The translations under genes and the position numbers were made by a program. Below, one piece after another: positions 18,049-26,363 of a stretch of 64,000 nucleotides of DNA (position 1 is the first letter of the stretch; each line of letters starts with the position of its first letter). The stretch is from Xanthomonas sp. DAR 35659. GTDB taxonomy: Bacteria; Pseudomonadota; Gammaproteobacteria; Xanthomonadales; Xanthomonadaceae. The notes under the pieces are model-generated. The model worked only from the letters and a program-made list of their open reading frames with translations. It searched no databases and was not told the DNA's origin. The DNA lies in assembly GCF_041242975.1 (NCBI RefSeq), contig NZ_CP162488.1, positions 351,501-415,500 of the forward strand. Direction: 5' to 3'.

Positions 18049-20205
18049 ATGTCGCGTACTGTCGTTCTGGCCGCCGCCATCAGCTTGGCGCTGGCCGCCT
18101 GTTCCGGTAAGGAGTCCACCCCCGTGCCCGCCGCCCCCGCCGCCTCGCAGAGCCCCGCTCACGCCGCCGCCAACCCGCTGCTGAGCGCCAGCACGCTGCC
18201 GTTCCAGGCGCCGCCGTTCGACAAGATCAAGGACGCCGACTACCTGCCCGCGTTCGAAGAAGGCATGAAGCAGCACCTGGCCGAGATCCGCAAGATCGCC
18301 GACAACGCCGAGCCGGCCACCTTCGCCAACACCATCGAGGCGATGGAGCGCAGCGGCGAAACCCTGAACCGGGTCCAGCGCATCTTCTTCGGCCTGGTCC
18401 AGGCCGATACCAACGACGAGCGGCAGAAGATTCAGGAAACGGTGGCGCCGAAGCTGGCCGCGCACCAGGACGAGATCAGCCTGGATCCCAAGCTGTTCGC
18501 GCGGATCAAGACCATCTACGACCAGCGCGACACGCTGAACCTGGAGCCGGAGCAGAAGCGCCTGGTCGAGCGCGACTACGAAGAGTTCGTGCGCGCCGGC
18601 GCGCAGCTGTCCGACGCCGACAAGGCGACGCTGCGCAAGCTCAACGTCGAGGAAACCACGCTGGCCACCCAGTTCCACACCAAGCTGGTCGCGGCCACCG
18701 CCGCCGGCGCGGTGGTGGTGGACGACAAGGCCAAGCTCGACGGCCTGTCCGAGGGCGACGTCGCCTCGGCCGCGCAGGACGCGGCGGCGCGCAAGCTCGA
18801 CGGCAAGTACCTGCTCGCGTTGCAGAACACCACCCAGCAGCCGGTGCTGGCCTCGCTGAAGGACCGCGACCTGCGCACCCAGGTGATGGCGGCCTCGCAG
18901 TCGCGCGCCGAGAAGGGCGACGCCAACGACACCCGCCAGACCATCCAGCGCCTGGCCCAGCTGCGCGCGCAGAAGGCCAAGCTGCTCGGCTTCGACAGCT
19001 ATGCCGCTTACAGCCTGGGCGACCAGATGGCCAAGACCCCGGACGCGGCGCTGAAGCTGCTCACCGACACCGTGCCGGCCGCCACCGCCAAGGCGCGCGC
19101 CGAGGCGGCCGAGATGCAGAAGGTGATCGATGCCCAGAAGGGCGGCTTCAAGCTCGCTTCGTCGGATTGGGACTTCTACGCCGAGCAGGTGCGCAAGGCC
19201 AAGTACGACCTGGACGAGTCGCAGATCAAGCCGTACTTCGAACTGGACAACGTGCTCAAGAACGGCGTGTTCTACGCCGCCACCGAGCTGTACGGCATCA
19301 CCTTCAAGGAACGCACCGACATTCCGACCTACAACCCGGACATGAAGGTGTACGAGGTGTTCGACCAGGACGGCACCTCGATGGCGCTGTTCTACACCGA
19401 CTACTACAAGCGCGACAGCAAGTCGGGCGGCGCGTGGATGGACGTGTTCGTCGAACAGGACGGCCTGACCGGCGCCAAACCGGTGGTCTACAACGTCTGC
19501 AACTTCACCAAACCCGCGCCCGGCCAGCCGGCGCTGCTCAGCTTCGACGACGTTACCACCATGTTCCACGAGTTCGGCCATGCGCTGCACGGCATGTTCT
19601 CCAAGGTGAAGTACCCCTCGATCGCCGGCACCGCCACCTCGCGCGACTTCGTCGAGTTCCCGTCGCAGTTCAACGAGCACTGGGCCTCGGATCCCAAGGT
19701 GTTCGCGCACTACGCCAAGCATTACCAGACCGGCGCGCCGATGCCGGCCGAGCTGGTGGAGAAGATCAAGAAGGCGCGCACCTTCAACCAGGGCTATGCG
19801 ACCACCGAGTACCTGTCGGCGGCGCTGCTCGACCTGGCCTGGCACACCCTGCCGGCCGATGCGCCGCTGCAAGACGTGGACAAGTTCGAGGCCGACGCGC
19901 TGAAGAAGTTCAAGGTGGACGTGGCCGAAGTGCCGCCGCGCTACCGCACCACCTACTTCGACCACATCTGGGGCGGCGGCTACTCGGCCGGCTACTACGC
20001 CTACTTCTGGGCGGAAGTGCTCGACGACGACGCCTTCGAATGGTTCAAGGAGAACGGCGGCCTGTCGCGCAAGAACGGCGACACCTTCCGCGCCAAGATC
20101 CTCTCGCGCGGCAACACCGTCGACCTGGCCACCCTGTACCGCGATTTCCGCGGCAAGGATCCCAGCGTCGAACCGCTGCTGGAAAATCGTGGGCTGAAGA
20201 ACTGA
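18049..20205 (+). CDS. dcp: Lipoprotein peptidyl-dipeptidase of the M3 family (Dcp)
   Basis: The 718-residue zinc metallopeptidase removes dipeptides from peptide C-termini. The M3 signature HEFGHALHG is at residues 507-515 (catalytic Glu508, zinc ligands His507 and His511), with FVEFPSQFNEHW downstream. The N-terminus is a lipoprotein signal (LALAACSG, Cys18), so it is envelope-anchored, unlike the cytoplasmic E. coli Dcp. The next residue but one is not Asp, suggesting outer-membrane sorting. The last nine codons and the terminator are duplicated 2.96 kb downstream. Confidence 0.92.
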   Translation: MSRTVVLAAAISLALAACSGKESTPVPAAPAASQSPAHAAANPLLSASTLPFQAPPFDKIKDADYLPAFEEGMKQHLAEIRKIADNAEPATFANTIEAMERSGETLNRVQRIFFGLVQADTNDERQKIQETVAPKLAAHQDEISLDPKLFARIKTIYDQRDTLNLEPEQKRLVERDYEEFVRAGAQLSDADKATLRKLNVEETTLATQFHTKLVAATAAGAVVVDDKAKLDGLSEGDVASAAQDAAARKLDGKYLLALQNTTQQPVLASLKDRDLRTQVMAASQSRAEKGDANDTRQTIQRLAQLRAQKAKLLGFDSYAAYSLGDQMAKTPDAALKLLTDTVPAATAKARAEAAEMQKVIDAQKGGFKLASSDWDFYAEQVRKAKYDLDESQIKPYFELDNVLKNGVFYAATELYGITFKERTDIPTYNPDMKVYEVFDQDGTSMALFYTDYYKRDSKSGGAWMDVFVEQDGLTGAKPVVYNVCNFTKPAPGQPALLSFDDVTTMFHEFGHALHGMFSKVKYPSIAGTATSRDFVEFPSQFNEHWASDPKVFAHYAKHYQTGAPMPAELVEKIKKARTFNQGYATTEYLSAALLDLAWHTLPADAPLQDVDKFEADALKKFKVDVAEVPPRYRTTYFDHIWGGGYSAGYYAYFWAEVLDDDAFEWFKENGGLSRKNGDTFRAKILSRGNTVDLATLYRDFRGKDPSVEPLLENRGLKN

Positions 20206-20248
20206 GCTCACTTCGCTGCAGGCGGTGATTGAGAACGGGATGGCCATG
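20179..20248 (+). repeat. 70-bp direct repeat, left copy (3' end of dcp)
   Basis: This stretch covers the last nine sense and stop codons of dcp plus the following 42 bases. It matches 23143-23212 at 69 of 70 positions (T at 20207-equivalent versus G). Both copies keep the reading LENRGLKN and stop, and both lead into a hairpin terminator. It looks like the left attachment site of an inserted island. Confidence 0.92.
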
Positions 20249-20265
20249 CGGCCATCCCTTTTTTT
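20237..20265 (+). terminator. Rho-independent terminator of dcp
   Basis: A perfect 9-bp stem (GGGATGGCC/GGCCATCCC) with an ATGC loop is followed by seven T residues. Confidence 0.93.
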
Positions 20266-20292
20266 GTTGAAAGCATCTGGCATCCGGTCGTG

Positions 20293-20499
20293 CTTCTGAG
20301 CTTCCTGCACGTCAGTGAATGGCGCTCCTGTGCGCCCTCTGGCGGCCATGATTTTTGAGCTGCCTACAGGGCAACGAATAGCCGCGCGTAGTTGGCATGC
20401 AAGCGATGCAGTTCCTGAGCTGCCTACACGGCATTGAACGCGCAGTGTCCGGTCGCAGATTAGGGGTGCGGTTTCTTAGCTGCCTACACGGCAGTGAAC
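20293..20499 (-). CRISPR. Decayed type I-F CRISPR array: four repeats, three spacers, no cas genes
   Basis: Four copies of a 28-base repeat lie at 20293-20320, 20352-20379, 20412-20439 and 20472-20499. The spacers between them are 31, 32 and 32 bases. Read on the minus strand, the best copy (20472-20499) begins GTTCACTGCCGTGTAGGCAG and ends CTAAGAAA. This is the well-known subtype I-F repeat, and 28 plus 32 is the I-F period. Copies become more degenerate leftwards, the leftmost keeping about 22 of 28 bases. That is the leader-distal end in the usual orientation. No cas genes are in the window, and an IS4-type fragment sits where a leader would be expected. Confidence 0.85.
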
Positions 20500-20529
20500 T
20501 TGGCGGGCGGGGGGTGTGATCTGGCTCCG

Positions 20530-20765
20530 GTTTTCCGAGGTGCGCTCCCGCTGGCTATGCAACTGTCCGTTGCTCAGCAAGCGGTCGAGTGCTTTGGGCG
20601 GAGCGGCGATGCATTCAGCGTGTGCCACGCCCGCACCACATCGGTCAAGGTCAAGCGGCGTCCGGCAATGAGCGCTTGCACCGAACGCAGCAACACCGCC
20701 TCACGCAGCGCATGTAGGCGGCCAAGTGATTCGGACAGACACTTCTGCAATACTCCGCTGGCGCG
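20530..20765 (-). pseudogene. Frameshifted N-terminal remnant of an IS4-type transposase
   Basis: On the minus strand one frame reads CLSESLGRLHALREAVLL, then RSVQALIAGRRLTLTDVV, then RAWH. The continuation ALDRLLSNGQLHSQRER appears only after a shift of frame near 20600. This order (RLHALREAVLLRS, GRRLTLT, KALDRLLSN) is the N-terminal domain of IS4-family transposases in Xanthomonadaceae. The DDE catalytic part is missing. It is therefore a dead fragment, lying between the CRISPR relic and the lipoprotein gene. Confidence 0.7.
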
Positions 20766-20963
20766 CTTGGTCGTCAGTCCTTTTTGGTTTCGCCACCTCG
20801 AAGACTGTGCCATGCGCGCGCTCACTTCCGGCCTGAAACCACGTAAGGCGCTGACCTCGCGATGTAAGACGCGGGGATACCCCGGACTCTGACCCCCAAT
20901 TGTTAGAACTGAAACGAAAGCCGGTAGGTTGGTGGCGGACATTCAGCCACAAGGAGGCCCAGC

Positions 20964-21671
20964 TTGCGCTTGCTGATTCGCAGTGTGTTTTCTCTGGCGG
21001 TATCGTTGGGCTTGCTTGCCTGTGCGCAGACCCCAGCGGATGCCAAACGCCCTCAGGAGAAGAGCATGGACGAACGCCCAGCCAGTGCTGCAGAGCTGCG
21101 CGCCGAGCAGGACAAGGCTGCGGCGAGTGCGGATCGCGCAGCCGATGAGGCTAGTGCGGTGGCTAATCCAGTCATTGGCGCTACGGGTGCCTTTGCCCCT
21201 TTGCCGCAAGGTCCTGAGTTAACGCCGAGCGCCTTGCTCCAAGTCGTTCTTCAGGTGGCGAGGTCCCTACAGTCCCAGCCCGATATGACGCCGGAAAACG
21301 TCGCCAAGATCATGAGGATGGAACTCCAGCCAGATACCGAGGGCCGGCGGATCGGCGCTCAAGGGCCGCTCGGGTCAGGTCGGTACGAGATCGCTGTTTG
21401 GAAGCCCTACGCCCGCCACCCTGGACATACCATCGAGATCAGGGTTCGCCCGTCGGAGGCTTGCGTGCTCGCATTCAAGCCACTGCACGACCAGTTGATT
21501 GCAGCGGGGTTCGGTGTCAGCAAGAGCGCTCCGAGCTTCAAGCCCGAGGTCTACTTCGATCGAGCGGTCGCCGGCAATCTAGGCTTGTATGTCATCGCTC
21601 GCACGGACCAGCGCGAGGAGCCCCGCTGCGTCTCCCTGTTGACTCTGGAAATGGAGCCGCGCGATGGCTGA
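20964..21671 (+). CDS. Outer-membrane lipoprotein, probable immunity protein (X-Tfi-like) for the next gene
   Basis: The 235-residue protein uses a TTG start at 20964, well supported by AAGGAGG six bases upstream. It begins with a lipoprotein signal (SLAVSLGLLACAQT, Cys20). A charged Ala/Glu-rich linker (residues 35-70) precedes a compact C-terminal domain (about 80-235) I cannot assign to a named fold. The stop overlaps the start of the effector-like gene by eight bases, so both are made together. Xanthomonadales T4SS effectors are typically encoded next to a lipoprotein that neutralises them in the periplasm, so an immunity role is inferred from context. Base composition is visibly less GC-rich than its neighbours. 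Confidence 0.7.
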   Translation: MRLLIRSVFSLAVSLGLLACAQTPADAKRPQEKSMDERPASAAELRAEQDKAAASADRAADEASAVANPVIGATGAFAPLPQGPELTPSALLQVVLQVARSLQSQPDMTPENVAKIMRMELQPDTEGRRIGAQGPLGSGRYEIAVWKPYARHPGHTIEIRVRPSEACVLAFKPLHDQLIAAGFGVSKSAPSFKPEVYFDRAVAGNLGLYVIARTDQREEPRCVSLLTLEMEPRDG

Positions 21672-23070
21672 CCAGCGCGATATCGACAGGCTACTGAATG
21701 GTCTGGAAAAGCAGCCGGGACTTCCGCCAGGAGCGGTTAGCGACGTCCGGGAGGCGATTGCTACTTCTCCCTACCTCACTTCGGTCATGACCCAGGCCAT
21801 CGACTTGGGGACGTTGCGCCGACTGGAAGTGTCCAACGAACCTAACGAAAGCGGGCATTACGACGCCAAAACAGGCACTGTCAGCATTAATACAGCGATT
21901 TTCGAGCCGACATATCGCCAGCGCCGGTTGGACATGATCGCGGGGACGGTGGGGCATGAAACCGGGCACGCCTTGATGGCGCCCTCGGCCGAACGCGCGT
22001 TGCACGCATTCGCCTTCAAGCTCGACTCTGCGCTCAAAGAGGCAGCGCAATACGGGGATCCGGTCGTCGAGGCAACGCCTATGTCGAGGGAATACATGGC
22101 GTCTGGAAGGCAGAACGAGGCCTTGGCCGAGTTAATAAGCATGAATGCCGTGGTCAGCCGCGTCACCACGACAACCGGAGAGGTCAACCGGAGTGAGCTG
22201 CTACGCCGCTTGGAGCCTACAACGGCATGTGTAAAGGATGGCGAGCTTGCGCCGGGCATACACCTGGATCCCCGTGGTCTGCAGCGGGTCGAGAACGGGA
22301 TCAGCAGTCCCGCCATCGAAGCGGTCGCCATCTGCCATTTCGATAAAAGCGACAGAAGCCTTGGAGCGCAGGGTACGTCCAATTATTCGGGCTACTACGC
22401 AGCCTATACGGTCAGTGCCGGCGCACAGATATGGCGCGAGCGCGCTGCTTCCGCGGCCCACACCATGCCACAGCTGGGTTACGACTTGGCGGAACTCGGC
22501 GTTGACAAGCCGCAACTGGAGGCGGCCGGGCTCGACCTGGGGGGCGAGAACAAGACGTTCGGTTTCGTGGATGCATCCCACGGTCGCCAGGAACAAGTCG
22601 AAGTGCGTCAACTCGGGCGGCCCCGCCAAAGACCGGAGATAGCGCCCGCGGTTCCTTCGCCGGCTTCACCTGTTTTGGCGGACCAGTCCGAACATGCTGA
22701 CCACGGCACCTATCGGCGGATTCATGAGTGGGTGCGGGGGACAGGGAACTGGAACGACGAAGAGAGCCGCAACGTGACCGCTGCACTTTATAAGCAGCAG
22801 GCTGAGGATCCTTTGGTAAAACGGGTAGACCGGATCACCGGCGCGCTGGGCAAGGACGGGACTGAGAGCGTGTTGGCGATGTATGCGCCGTTTGGCGACA
22901 AGTTGCCATTCTTCCATGCCCGTGTGGATGGACGGGAAGCGGCGCAACAGCCGGCCGAGCAGAGTCTTGTCCAGGCCGAGCAGATCAAGGTGGAGCAGGT
23001 CCGCCAGCAGCAGGTGGAGATGAGGCAACAGCAGACTGCGCAGCAGGTGGGCCCAAGCCGGCCTCTGTGA
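21664..23070 (+). CDS. Probable X-T4SS antibacterial effector: zincin-type metallopeptidase with C-terminal XVIPCD-like tail
   Basis: The 468-residue protein has a zincin motif HETGHALMA at residues 98-106 (zinc ligands His98 and His102, catalytic Glu99), with a possible third ligand Glu152 or Glu156 (NEALAELISMN). There is no signal peptide. Residues about 340-468 resemble the XVIPCD tail that delivers effectors to VirD4 of the Xanthomonadales killing T4SS. The signs are DHGTYRRIHEWVRG, the DEESRNVTAALYKQQA helix, VKRVDRI, a PFFHARVDGREAAQQPAEQS segment and a long Gln-rich end. Secretion into rival cells and cleavage of a periplasmic target are inferred. No other T4SS gene is in the window. 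The gene sits in the island flanked by dcp-tail repeats. Confidence 0.75.
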   Translation: MADQRDIDRLLNGLEKQPGLPPGAVSDVREAIATSPYLTSVMTQAIDLGTLRRLEVSNEPNESGHYDAKTGTVSINTAIFEPTYRQRRLDMIAGTVGHETGHALMAPSAERALHAFAFKLDSALKEAAQYGDPVVEATPMSREYMASGRQNEALAELISMNAVVSRVTTTTGEVNRSELLRRLEPTTACVKDGELAPGIHLDPRGLQRVENGISSPAIEAVAICHFDKSDRSLGAQGTSNYSGYYAAYTVSAGAQIWRERAASAAHTMPQLGYDLAELGVDKPQLEAAGLDLGGENKTFGFVDASHGRQEQVEVRQLGRPRQRPEIAPAVPSPASPVLADQSEHADHGTYRRIHEWVRGTGNWNDEESRNVTAALYKQQAEDPLVKRVDRITGALGKDGTESVLAMYAPFGDKLPFFHARVDGREAAQQPAEQSLVQAEQIKVEQVRQQQVEMRQQQTAQQVGPSRPL

Positions 23071-23113
23071 TAGCCGCTTGTCAGCGTGGTTGCGGCGCGG
23101 GAAAGTGCACTCT

Positions 23114-23141
23114 GACCCTGATGCATCGACCCTGATGCATC
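23114..23141 (+). repeat. Two tandem copies of a 14-bp unit at the right end of the island
   Basis: GACCCTGATGCATC occurs twice head to tail at 23114-23127 and 23128-23141, ending one base before the right 70-bp repeat. A related ACTCTGACCC string occurs near the left side of the coding part (about 20885). Confidence 0.8.
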
Positions 23142-23142
23142 C

Positions 23143-23212
23143 CTGGAAAATCGTGGGCTGAAGAACTGAGCGCACTTCGCTGCAGGCGGTGATTGAGAAC
23201 GGGATGGCCATG
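23143..23212 (+). repeat. 70-bp direct repeat, right copy (duplicated dcp 3' end)
   Basis: It is identical to 20179-20248 at 69 of 70 bases, including the final dcp codons and stop. The pair brackets 2.9 kb carrying the CRISPR relic, the transposase remnant and the effector/immunity genes. This is as expected if an element inserted at the dcp 3' end and rebuilt the gene's tail. No integrase remains. Confidence 0.92.
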
Positions 23213-23226
23213 GCCGTCCCGTTTTT
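23199..23226 (+). terminator. Rho-independent terminator after the right repeat
   Basis: An 11-bp stem (ACGGGATGGCC with GGCCGTCCCGT, one G-U) is followed by TTTTT. It probably ends the effector transcript. It is the sister of the dcp terminator. Confidence 0.85.
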
Positions 23227-23423
23227 CGTTGCGGCGGAGGTCAAGCAGTCCGTGCTGCGCAGAAGATCCTAGCGCTCCGACAGATCGGTCGCCACGTGCG
23301 GTGCGCGCGTCATGCGTCCAGCCACCTACCGACAATCTCCAGGCTCCAGCCTCCAAGCGGCTCCGCGGGCGAACGATGGTCTGGGGGCGAGGCGAAACAC
23401 AGGCGGATGCCGGCTGGATGCAC

Positions 23424-23450
23424 TGTGGGAGGGGCTTCAGCCCCCGACAG
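23424..23450 (+). repeat. Single REP-like unit
   Basis: TGTGGGAGGGGCTTCAGCCC followed by CCGACAG is a third variant of the REP palindrome, present once without an inverted partner. The rest of 23227-23598 shows no gene. Confidence 0.7.
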
Positions 23451-23598
23451 CCGCCCTAGTCAACGGTGCGTCCGTGTCCGCGGACTGATGGCCAATCGCC
23501 ACCCATGCCTTCCGTCACTGGCGAGCCACGCGACCATGCGCGCACTGTCGTGCTGGCATCGCCACGATGCATTCCTGCCCGACTTCCCCAGGTGCCGC

Positions 23599-24228
23599 AT
23601 GACCTCGATCGCTCCGCAAGACTCCCGCCTGCAACGCGCCGTGCGCTGGACGCGCAAGGAACTGCTGCCGATCGCGGTGATGCTGTTGCTGCTCACCGCC
23701 GCACGGTCCTCGTTCGCCAATCACTACGTGGTCCCGAGCGGCTCGATGCAGCCGACCCTGCAGCCTGGCGACCGCGTTGCGGTCGACATGAGCGCCTACG
23801 GCCTGCGCGTGCCGTTCACCGATTGGCGCGTGCTCGAGCGCGGCCACCCGCAGCGCGGCGATGTGGCGGTGTTCGACTCGCCACGCGACGGCACCCGCCT
23901 GATCAAGCGCGTGGTGGCGGTGGCCGGCGACCGCGTGGACATGCGCGATGGCCACCTGTGGATCAACGGCCAGCCGTTGCAGATCGGCCACGAGGGCGAC
24001 AAGGAGCTGTTCGGCGACCGCATCGCGCAGCTGGACCTGGACGACGGCGGCGGCCCGGATCTGTACGACGTGCGCGTGCCGCCCGGCAAGCTGCTGGCGG
24101 TCGGCGACCATCGCGGCGATAGCCTGGACGGCCGCTTTTTCGGCTTCGTCGATGCCGACAGCGTCTACGGCAAGGCGCTGGCGGTGTACTACCGCCGTGG
24201 CGAAGGCCTGGAGTGGACGCGGTTGTGA
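23599..24228 (+). CDS. lepB: Signal peptidase I
   Basis: The 209-residue S26 serine protease is anchored by one transmembrane helix (about residues 21-38, ELLPIAVMLLLLTAARS). It cleaves signal peptides on the periplasmic side. The catalytic Ser49 is in PSGSMQPTL and the catalytic Lys103 in TRLIKRVVAVAGD, and the conserved box E reads GDHRGDSLDGRFFG. It is shorter and has one fewer helix than the main LepB of E. coli (324 residues). It is not next to lepA-rnc, so it may be a second signal peptidase. The start at ATG 23599 has AGGTG seven bases upstream. Confidence 0.88.
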   Translation: MTSIAPQDSRLQRAVRWTRKELLPIAVMLLLLTAARSSFANHYVVPSGSMQPTLQPGDRVAVDMSAYGLRVPFTDWRVLERGHPQRGDVAVFDSPRDGTRLIKRVVAVAGDRVDMRDGHLWINGQPLQIGHEGDKELFGDRIAQLDLDDGGGPDLYDVRVPPGKLLAVGDHRGDSLDGRFFGFVDADSVYGKALAVYYRRGEGLEWTRL

Positions 24229-24280
24229 CCCGCGGCGCCGGCGCCGGATCGCCCCGTCGCCAGGGCGCGCGTCGCCGTGG

Positions 24281-25210
24281 TCAGAACGCGACCCCGGCGA
24301 GCGTGCACGACACCTCCCACAGCCGCGCGGCCACCTGCGGATCGCGCGCCCGCCGGCCGATCCTGGCCGGCGCCGGGTCGCCTTTCAGCTCGAACAGGCC
24401 GTCCGGCCCGTAGTACCCGCCGCCCTCGGCCTGCGGCGCGGTCGCGGCGTAGAGCGTGGGCAATGCCCCGGCGGCGGCGGAATGGCTGATCCACGGGGCC
24501 AGTAGCCGGGTCGCCACGCCGGCCGCGCTGCGGCGCCCGGCGCCGTCCGGGCCGTTGGCGATCAGCGCGGTCTGCGCGATGCCGGGATGCGCGGCGGGCG
24601 CGCGGATGCCCCAGCCCTGTGCGTCGCTGCGCCGCTGCAGTTCCAGCGCGAACATCAGCATCGCCAGCTTGGACTGGGCGTAGGCCTGCCAGGGCCGATA
24701 CGGGCGCTCGCTCTGCAGGTCGTCGAAGTTGATGCGGCCGGTGTGGTGCGCCAGGCTCGACAGGTTCACCACCCGCGCGCCCGGCGCGGCGCGCAGCAGC
24801 GGCAGCAGCCGCGCGGTCAATGCGAAGTGGCCGAGGTAGTTGCTGCCGAACTGCAGCTCCAGGCCGTCGGCGGTGGTCTGCCGTTGCGGCGGCGCCATCA
24901 CCCCGGCGTTGTTGATCAGCAGGTCCAGCCGCGGGGAGCGCGCCGCGATCCGCTGCGCGAAGGCGGCCACCGAGGCCAACTGCGCCAGGTCCAGGGCTTC
25001 CACGCGCACGTCGGCCGCCGGATGCGCGGCCAGCACCGCCTGCCGCGCGGTCTCGCCCTTGGCCGGGTTGCGTGCGGCCAGCACCACGCTGGCGCCCGCG
25101 CCGGCCAGCGCCAGCGCGGTTTCGTAGCCCAGCCCGCCCGGGCTGGCGCCGGTGACGATCGCCAGCTTCGCGCGCTGCGGCGGCAGCTCGGCCAGGGTCC
25201 AGCGGCTCAT
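24281..25210 (-). CDS. Short-chain dehydrogenase/reductase (retinol-dehydrogenase-like SDR)
   Basis: The 309-residue NAD(P)-dependent oxidoreductase has the cofactor motif TGASPGGLG (about residues 20-28) and an [12 protein letters not shown] block. Its catalytic Tyr-x3-Lys is Y-A-Q-S-K. The [19 protein letters not shown] region is typical of the RDH/WW-domain oxidoreductase-like SDRs; here it reads [10 protein letters not shown]. The ATG at 25210 overlaps the stop of the MBL gene by four bases, so the two are an operon. The divergent TetR gene probably controls both. The substrate is unknown. Confidence 0.85.
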   Translation of the reverse strand: MSRWTLAELPPQRAKLAIVTGASPGGLGYETALALAGAGASVVLAARNPAKGETARQAVLAAHPAADVRVEALDLAQLASVAAFAQRIAARSPRLDLLINNAGVMAPPQRQTTADGLELQFGSNYLGHFALTARLLPLLRAAPGARVVNLSSLAHHTGRINFDDLQSERPYRPWQAYAQSKLAMLMFALELQRRSDAQGWGIRAPAAHPGIAQTALIANGPDGAGRRSAAGVATRLLAPWISHSAAAGALPTLYAATAPQAEGGGYYGPDGLFELKGDPAPARIGRRARDPQVAARLWEVSCTLAGVAF

Positions 25211-26283
25211 GGCGCCACGTCCTGCGCCGGTGCGCGCCACCAGCGCTCGTCGTTCGCCGGCTGCGCCATGTCCACCCGCTCGCCCATGCGCGGCGTCGCC
25301 AGCGGCACGCCGGCGGTCGCGGCCAGCGCGACGATGCGCTCGAACGGTTCGTGCCAGGTGTGCAAAGCGAGATCGAAGGTGCCGTTGTGGATCGGCAGCA
25401 GCGTGCGCCCGCGCACGTCCAGGTGCGCCTGCAGGCTCTGCTCCGGCTGCATGTGCACGTGCGGCCATTGCACGTCGTAGGCGCCGGTTTCCATCAGGGT
25501 CAGGTCGAACGGCCCCAGGCGCCGGCCGATCGCCTTGAAGCCGTCGAAGTAGCCGCTGTCGCCGCTGAAGAAGATCTTCAGCGCGCGCTCCTGGATCGCC
25601 CACGAGCACCACAGCGAGCGGCCGCTGTCGAACAATCCGCGTCCGGAAAAGTGCTGCGACGGTGTCGCGGTCAGCGTCACCCCGTCCACCGTGGTCGATT
25701 GCCACCAGTCCAGTTGCCGCACCTTGGCCGGGTCCACGCCCCAGCGCAGCAGCAGGTCGCCCACGCCCAGCGGCGTCACGAACACGCCGACGCGATCGGC
25801 CAGGCGCACGATGGTGGCGCGGTCCAGGTGGTCGTAGTGGTTGTGCGAGAGGATCACCCCGGCGATCGGCGGCAGCGCGTCCAGCGCGATCGGCGGCGCG
25901 TGGAAGCGCCTCGGGCCGGCAAAGGCGAACGGCGAGGCGCGCTCGGAGAAGACCGGGTCGGTCAGCCAGAAGCCGCCGCGCAGCTTCATCAGCACCGTGG
26001 AGTGGCCGAGCCGGAACAGGCTCTGCTCCGGTGCGGACAGCAACTGCGCGCGGGTCAGCGGCAGCACCGGCAGCGGCGCCGACGGCACCGTATTTGCCGG
26101 CTTGTCGAACAGGAATTGCCACATCAGGCGCAGCGTCGGGAAGAAGCCCAATGACGCGGTCGCGGTGGAGACCGCATTGCGGAAGCGGCCTCGGTGGTAT
26201 TGCGGCGAGTCGGCGTAGGACGGCGGGCGGCACGGTTGGCAGGCGGAAGCGAGCACGGCGGGGCTCCATCGGGGGAAGGGCAT
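25207..26283 (-). CDS. MBL-fold metallo-hydrolase (NAPE-PLD/UlaG-like)
   Basis: The 358-residue protein carries the metallo-beta-lactamase motif SHNHYDHLD (about residues 162-170), with further His/Asp ligands in [12 protein letters not shown] and [14 protein letters not shown]. The [27 protein letters not shown] opening (split here at GHSTVLMKL and [13 protein letters not shown]) is typical of the N-acylphosphatidylethanolamine phospholipase D-like group. Those enzymes hydrolyse phosphodiesters of lipids. Start at ATG 26283: a palindromic operator begins 21 bases upstream. First gene of the SDR operon. Confidence 0.85.
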   Translation of the reverse strand: MPFPRWSPAVLASACQPCRPPSYADSPQYHRGRFRNAVSTATASLGFFPTLRLMWQFLFDKPANTVPSAPLPVLPLTRAQLLSAPEQSLFRLGHSTVLMKLRGGFWLTDPVFSERASPFAFAGPRRFHAPPIALDALPPIAGVILSHNHYDHLDRATIVRLADRVGVFVTPLGVGDLLLRWGVDPAKVRQLDWWQSTTVDGVTLTATPSQHFSGRGLFDSGRSLWCSWAIQERALKIFFSGDSGYFDGFKAIGRRLGPFDLTLMETGAYDVQWPHVHMQPEQSLQAHLDVRGRTLLPIHNGTFDLALHTWHEPFERIVALAATAGVPLATPRMGERVDMAQPANDERWWRAPAQDVAP

Positions 26284-26303
26284 CCGGCGGACACCGGAAG
26301 AAT

Positions 26304-26319
26304 TACACTGCACAGTGTA
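26304..26319. promoter_or_regulatory. Palindromic operator between the MBL operon and the TetR gene
   Basis: TACACTG-CA-CAGTGTA is a 7-bp perfect inverted repeat in the 80-base divergent region. A half-site-like GGTGTAAA follows near the TetR -10. It is the likely binding site of the TetR regulator and could repress both directions. Confidence 0.65.
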
Positions 26320-26327
26320 GTTTCCTT

Positions 26328-26357
26328 TTCTGGAAAGTAAACCGCCCGGTGTAAAAT
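26328..26357 (+). promoter_or_regulatory. Promoter of the TetR gene, leaderless type
   Basis: TTCTGG (26328-26333) and TAAAAT (26352-26357) are 18 bases apart. The ATG follows the -10 by six bases. Confidence 0.5.
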
Positions 26358-26363
26358 GCCCGC

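Noticed and set aside
20293..20499. A functional CRISPR-Cas locus
   Set aside because: Only four repeats, three of them degenerate, no cas genes and no recognisable leader in the window.
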